Assembly: GCA_021801225.1 (NCBI GenBank) | Contig: JAJYYF010000012.1 | Span: 1 to 58,655 of the forward strand | Length of the DNA: 58,655 bases | Source of the DNA: Microcaldota archaeon | Lineage (GTDB): Archaea > Micrarchaeota > Micrarchaeia > Micrarchaeales > CABMGC01 | Direction: 5' to 3' | Part shown: positions 57,001 through 58,655 of the stretch, piece after piece | How the letters are laid out: every line of letters starts with the position of its first letter | Position numbering within the stretch: the first letter of the stretch is position 1 | Program-made: the position numbers and the translations under genes | Notes under the pieces: model-generated | Told to the model about the DNA's origin: nothing | The model's database searches: none | Seen by the model: only the letters and a program-made list of their open reading frames with translations

Positions 57001-57603
57001 TTATCTTTTTTTAAATTTTTTCATGACTATTAAATATACGACATAAAGTGCTATTGCTAACACCGCTATCATTATCATTATTGTACTTATGCTTTTTCCA
57101 TTCAATGCATAAAATCCAAATGATACGAGCAAGATATCCCATATTAAAGATCCTAAAATCGAGTATAAATAAAACTGTTTTTTATTCATTCCTGAGAAAC
57201 CAGCAGGAAAACTTATTAAACCACGTAAAACAGGCACCATTCTCATTGTGAAAACAGCAGCAACTCCATTTCTGTTAAACCAGTTGTCGAAGTTCTCTAA
57301 AGTTTCCTTTTTGATTTTAAACAATCCTAAATGTTTATAAAAAACATCCTTGCTTATAAAATATGCAATAAAGTAATCAATACTTATTCCTATTACTCCA
57401 GCTACTGTAGCAACTATTAAAACTAGGTAAAAATTAAGGACTCCTTGAGCTGCAAAAACACCTGCTACTGGTAGTAAAATCTCACTAGGTATTGGTAATG
57501 AGGCTGATTCTAGTATCATTAATATTAATATAGCGAGATAACCATACTTTCCAACTATGCCGCTTAAAGCCGTCCCACTAAATATAGATAATAGATTAGA
57601 CAT
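57001..57603 (-). CDS. DedA/SNARE-associated family membrane protein
   Basis: 200 residues. ILESASLPIPSEILLPVAG is the family N-terminal motif and FNRNGVAAVFTMRMVPVLRGLISFPAG the core motif with conserved Arg and Pro. The C-terminal helix has a Lys-rich end. Members act in lipid flipping or membrane homeostasis. Tightly packed between the TBP and ksgA genes. Confidence 0.92.
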   Translation of the reverse strand: MSNLLSIFSGTALSGIVGKYGYLAILILMILESASLPIPSEILLPVAGVFAAQGVLNFYLVLIVATVAGVIGISIDYFIAYFISKDVFYKHLGLFKIKKETLENFDNWFNRNGVAAVFTMRMVPVLRGLISFPAGFSGMNKKQFYLYSILGSLIWDILLVSFGFYALNGKSISTIMIMIAVLAIALYVVYLIVMKKFKKR

Positions 57604-57657
57604 ATAACTCCTATTATTTTAAATAACTATATAATATAAACTTTTATGTTGAAGTAA

Positions 57658-58431
57658 ATGAATTTCAAAGCAAATAAAAAACTAGGGCAAAACTTCTTAA
57701 TTAACAAGAATGTAGCCTTTGCAGAAGCAGCTCACGGTGAGGATAAGGTAGTCTTAGAGATAGGCCCAGGTAAAGGGATTCTTACTGAAGAGTTATGCAA
57801 TGTAGCTAAAAATGTAATTGCTGTTGAAAAAGATGAACGTCTGTATAACTATCTTAACTCAGTTTTACACAGAGATAACTTAACTTTAATAAACAAAGAT
57901 TTCTTTGATTGCACTAAAGATGAGTTATCAATCGATTCATTAGATATACTAATAGCAAATATTCCGTATAATTTATCAAGCAAGATCATTTCATGGCTTT
58001 ATGAGCATAAATTGGAAGCAGTTTTATGTCTACAAAAAGAGTTTGTGGAACATATGCTTGCTACAGAAGGAAATAAATCTTACTCAAAACTTAGTGTTAT
58101 GTCTGCTCTTTCATTTAAGATAACTCCTATGATGAAGGTATCAAAAAAAAGTTTTTTCCCAAAGCCAAAGGTAGACTCTCAAATAATTTTTATTAAACCT
58201 AAAAAAGAAGTAATATCTAAAAAAGAAGAAGAAATAATATCTTTAATAATGCAGCATAAAAAGAAGTTATTAAAGAACGCAGTATTGGACTCAAAAGAAA
58301 ATCTAAATTTGGATATGGAAAGACTAGAGAAACTCTTTATCGAAAACGCATCTTATAATAAAAGGGTATTCAAAATTTCTCCAGAACGTTTACTTAACAT
58401 TTCAAAAGAACTTTTAACACTTCAAAAATGA
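57658..58431 (+). CDS. ksgA: 16S rRNA dimethyladenosine transferase
   Basis: 257 residues. KKLGQNFL at the N-terminus, SAM loop LEIGPGKGILTEEL, and NIPYNLSS (motif IV, NxPY) mark the family. It dimethylates two adenosines near the 3' end of 16S rRNA. As in other archaea it lies close to rpoF-DUF655, but here TBP, L21e and DedA intervene. Its end overlaps the convergent edge gene by 10 nt. Confidence 0.94.
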   Translation: MNFKANKKLGQNFLINKNVAFAEAAHGEDKVVLEIGPGKGILTEELCNVAKNVIAVEKDERLYNYLNSVLHRDNLTLINKDFFDCTKDELSIDSLDILIANIPYNLSSKIISWLYEHKLEAVLCLQKEFVEHMLATEGNKSYSKLSVMSALSFKITPMMKVSKKSFFPKPKVDSQIIFIKPKKEVISKKEEEIISLIMQHKKKLLKNAVLDSKENLNLDMERLEKLFIENASYNKRVFKISPERLLNISKELLTLQK

Positions 58432-58655
58432 TACTCTGGATTTTCTTCATCAATAATTATTCCATTCTTGATACTTTTAACGAACTTTTCTTCAGCTTGT
58501 TTTGAACCATCTTTTCCTAATAACATCTTATAATGAATTGGTGCGATATTCTTTGCCTTTATCTTCTTTGCTGCATTAATCATCTCATCAGTTGTCATTG
58601 TGTAAGTGCCTCCCATAGGTAAAAGAGCTAAATCAACTCTTAATCCATTCATCTC
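58422..58655 (-). CDS. C-terminal part of a UPF0173-type metal-dependent hydrolase (cut by window edge)
   Basis: The frame runs off the right edge. The visible 78 residues include ALLPMGGTYTMTTDEM and APIHYKMLLG, the C-terminal MBL-fold motifs of the UPF0173 family, with the late metal His. Function unknown. It converges on ksgA. Confidence 0.75.
   Translation of the reverse strand, partial: EMNGLRVDLALLPMGGTYTMTTDEMINAAKKIKAKNIAPIHYKMLLGKDGSKQAEEKFVKSIKNGIIIDEENPEYHF

Noticed and set aside
1-58655. CRISPR arrays, rRNA genes, prophage or integrase sites
   Set aside because: I saw no regularly spaced repeats, rRNA sequence or integrase gene in the window.

Overview
This AT-rich window looks like chromosomal DNA of a small-genome archaeon, most plausibly a DPANN lineage such as Parvarchaeota or Micrarchaeota; the placement is my inference. 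The archaeal signs are TFB, RpoF, L21e, aRF1, a TBP-fold protein, Hjc, Nre, a tetraether-lipid-synthase homologue, S-layer N and C domains, AglB-type oligosaccharyltransferases, TATA/BRE promoters, an archaeal tRNA intron at position 37/38, and tRNAs without an encoded CCA. Genes are tightly packed with many 4-11 bp overlaps.

Layout. 1-12.4 kb is a cell-surface glycosylation block: two tandem AglB/STT3 genes (minus strand), a divergent GDP-heptose-type sugar operon (nucleotidyltransferase, GmhA, HddA-like kinase, glycosyltransferase), then a large S-layer gene with a strong promoter and terminator. 12.5-17.2 kb has a large unrecognised minus-strand gene, a possible tiny Cys/Gly peptide, and a three-gene ABC-2 exporter. 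17.2-28.7 kb holds secreted and membrane proteins followed by an operon that resembles a minimal type IV secretion or conjugation machine: a VirB2-like small membrane protein, a VirB6-like polytopic protein, a VirB3/VirB4-N-like protein, a separate VirB4/HerA ATPase, small membrane proteins, and a second large HerA/VirB4 ATPase. A DUF45 metallopeptidase and Hjc sit between. 28.7-45.8 kb is mixed housekeeping: Nre repair protein, M24 peptidase, tRNA-Pro, a PLP enzyme divergent from an HTH-CBS regulator, the tetraether synthase with a Cys-rich tail, aRF1, SerRS, tRNA-Leu, a Thr/Pro-linker surface protein, thioredoxin reductase and an MBL-fold nuclease-like protein. 46-54 kb has a PH-like/rhodanese-like protein, malic enzyme, TFB, a second VirB2-like protein, an intron-containing tRNA with CAT anticodon, and MoxR. 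54.2-55.2 kb is an intact insertion sequence with inverted repeats and a 7-bp target duplication. 55.2-58.7 kb is a rearranged information-processing cluster: rpoF, DUF655, L21e (flipped), a one-repeat TBP, DedA, ksgA and an edge-truncated UPF0173 hydrolase.

Most notable: the TBP gene encodes only ONE of the two TBP repeats, so it would need to dimerise to make a saddle. Next are the T4SS-like operon with a VirB4 split in two, the tetraether synthase with an eight-Cys tail, heptose genes in a probable DPANN archaeon, and a near-identical 146-nt tract shared by otherwise diverged AglB paralogues. All calls come from reading the sequence; no database search was run.
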